NCBI GenBank assembly: GCA_003497555.1
Contig: DNNS01000445.1
Location: 2,328 to 9,283 of the forward strand
Length of the DNA stretch: 6,956 nt
Direction: 5' to 3'
Origin: Spirochaetia bacterium
Lineage (GTDB): Bacteria; Spirochaetota; UBA12135
A model generated the notes under the pieces. The model ran no database searches and was not told the origin of the DNA. It saw only the letters and a program-made list of their open reading frames with translations. The translations under genes and the position numbers were made by a program. Below, one piece after another: positions 5,758 to 6,956 of the stretch (positions are counted from its first letter, which is position 1; each line of letters opens with the position of its first letter).

Positions 5758-6956
5758 TAGATAAATTAAATTTCTCTTGGAATAACATCAGAAGTTTAAA
5801 TAACAGTCAAAATAAAGCTTTCGAAGAATTGGTTTGTCAATTAGCAAGAAAAGAAAAAATTAAAAATAAACAAACATTTCATAGAATTGAAGCTCCAGAT
5901 GGAGGGGTAGAAGCTTATTGTGTACTAAATAATAAAAAAGAAATCGGCTGGCAAGCGAAATATTTTTTTACATTTGGCAATTCGCAATGCCAACAGATTG
6001 AAAAATCATTTAAAACTGCAGTAAAAACTCATCCTAATTTATTCAGATATATTATTTGTCTACCAATAAATTTAAATGATCCAAGAATAAAAAATCGAAA
6101 AGGACAAATAGATATTTGGAAAAGAGAAAAAAGTAAATTGGAATTATATGCTCAAAAATTAAATAAGAGTGTACATATTGATTTATGGCAAAGTTCTAAT
6201 TTAATAGAAAAACTATCAGATGAAAATAACATTGGAATTTATTTCTTCTGGTTTAATGAAAAACTTTTTACTCATGACTGGTTTGTAGAGCAAGTAAAGA
6301 ATAATATTGCTAATTTAGGACAAAGGTATACGCCAGAATTGAATGTCGAACTGGATATATCTAAAAATTTTAATGGCCTTGCTTATGATGATTCTTTTAA
6401 AAAATTATTAGAGTCAAAATATGATCATTTTCTTAGATCCTTTTATAAACATAATTTAAATAACTTTATTAATACAGAAGTAAAAAGTCATTATAAAGAA
6501 ATTTTAAATAAAATTGAACTTATTAAAAATTGGCATGACAATATAAATTTGAACGAATTAGATTTTATAAATATTAATAATATCAATAAAATATTCAATG
6601 AGATGACCAGTAATGTCGATAAAATTGTATCGATTTTGGAGGATTTTCTTAAAAACAATAAGAATGATAAAAAAAATAATATTGAGAATGATAGACTAAG
6701 ATCAAATATTTATTATCTAAGAGAAATTAATAGAGCAATTTATAATTATTCCAATTTTATTAATTGCAATGCTGTAAAACTATCACAAAATCCCGTTTTA
6801 ATTATACAAGGCAAAGCGGGAATCGGGAAATCTCATTTATTAGCGAATGGAGCAATTAATCATATTAAAAATGAAAAATCTGCAATATTATTACTTGGGC
6901 AGCATTTTGCTACAAACGAAAGCCCTTGGGTTCAAATTAAAAAAATAATTTCTACA
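5754..6956 (+). CDS. Avs-like nuclease-STAND NTPase phage sensor (3'-truncated by window edge)
   Basis: The first 401 residues of a large protein with no stop before the window ends. Residues 18-31 (SQNKAFEELVCQLA) and the PD-(D/E)XK core, D49-GG-V-E53 followed by W66-Q-A-K69, form an Mrr-like nuclease. RYTPELNVE (191-199) is a motif I associate with Avs (AVAST) proteins. A lysine/asparagine-rich, probably helical stretch (about 200-345) precedes Walker A GKAGIGKS (353-360) of a STAND ATPase. Walker B and the C-terminal sensor repeats would lie beyond the window, as Avs proteins are usually well over 1000 residues. Avs proteins bind conserved phage proteins such as terminase or portal, assemble, and switch on their effector; a nuclease effector degrades DNA and stops infection. 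An Mrr-like effector points towards the Avs4 type, but the subtype cannot be fixed from the N-terminus. GTG start overlaps the upstream stop by 4 bases with a good ribosome site. Sampled lines are roughly 18-33% GC, lower than the upstream genes. Confidence 0.78.
   Translation, partial: MIDKLNFSWNNIRSLNNSQNKAFEELVCQLARKEKIKNKQTFHRIEAPDGGVEAYCVLNNKKEIGWQAKYFFTFGNSQCQQIEKSFKTAVKTHPNLFRYIICLPINLNDPRIKNRKGQIDIWKREKSKLELYAQKLNKSVHIDLWQSSNLIEKLSDENNIGIYFFWFNEKLFTHDWFVEQVKNNIANLGQRYTPELNVELDISKNFNGLAYDDSFKKLLESKYDHFLRSFYKHNLNNFINTEVKSHYKEILNKIELIKNWHDNINLNELDFININNINKIFNEMTSNVDKIVSILEDFLKNNKNDKKNNIENDRLRSNIYYLREINRAIYNYSNFINCNAVKLSQNPVLIIQGKAGIGKSHLLANGAINHIKNEKSAILLLGQHFATNESPWVQIKKIIST

Noticed and set aside
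5754..6956. Simple type IV Mrr restriction enzyme
   Set aside because: The Mrr-like domain is followed by the RYTPELNVE motif and a Walker A P-loop, so it is the effector end of a STAND protein.

Overview
The window is coding from edge to edge. Three tightly packed genes lie on the plus strand, with no intergenic gap, RNA gene, insertion sequence or CRISPR array. It reads as the middle of a bacterial or archaeal defence island. Base composition is moderate to low GC and uneven, with AGA/AGG arginine and ATA isoleucine codons common. That does not fix the taxon, and nothing else in the window does.

Layout. (1) 1-1270: the 3' part of an SNF2-type helicase gene resembling DrmD of class 1 DISARM; its start lies outside the window. 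(2) 1271-5757: a large N6-adenine DNA methyltransferase of the Eco57I/DrmMI kind, written in two reading frames. The first frame stops at 2729-2731. The second carries motif I, NPPW and all the rest. The two overlap only at 2701-2728, and inside those 28 bases lies A AAA AAG (2707-2713), the dnaX-type slippery heptamer, in the correct phase for a -1 shift. Shifting there gives one continuous 1495-residue protein. The alternatives are a one-base loss from an A7 run: a mutation, a phase-variable OFF state or a sequencing error. The C-terminus of the methyltransferase is fused to a LexA/UmuD-like S24 peptidase domain with an intact Ser-Lys pair and an Ala-Ala-Ala-Gly motif like the self-cleavage site. 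(3) 5754-6956: a gene starting at GTG, overlapping the methyltransferase stop by four bases and running off the window. It encodes a PD-(D/E)XK (Mrr-like) nuclease domain followed by a STAND-type P-loop NTPase, as in the Avs (AVAST) phage-sensor family.

Working together (inference). Helicase and methyltransferase would form the DNA-marking and restriction half of a DISARM-like system; drmA, drmB and drmC are not in the window and may lie outside it. The Avs-like gene is translationally coupled to the methyltransferase, so a protein-sensing abortive defence would be made with the restriction module. The S24 domain suggests control by self-cleavage, possibly in response to DNA damage or invasion.

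Composition is mosaic. The helicase, methyltransferase core and S24 domain are roughly 40-50% GC in sampled lines. The target-recognition part of the methyltransferase (about 3600-4920) and the Avs-like gene fall to roughly 13-35%, pointing to swapping of the recognition segment and a separate origin for the third gene.
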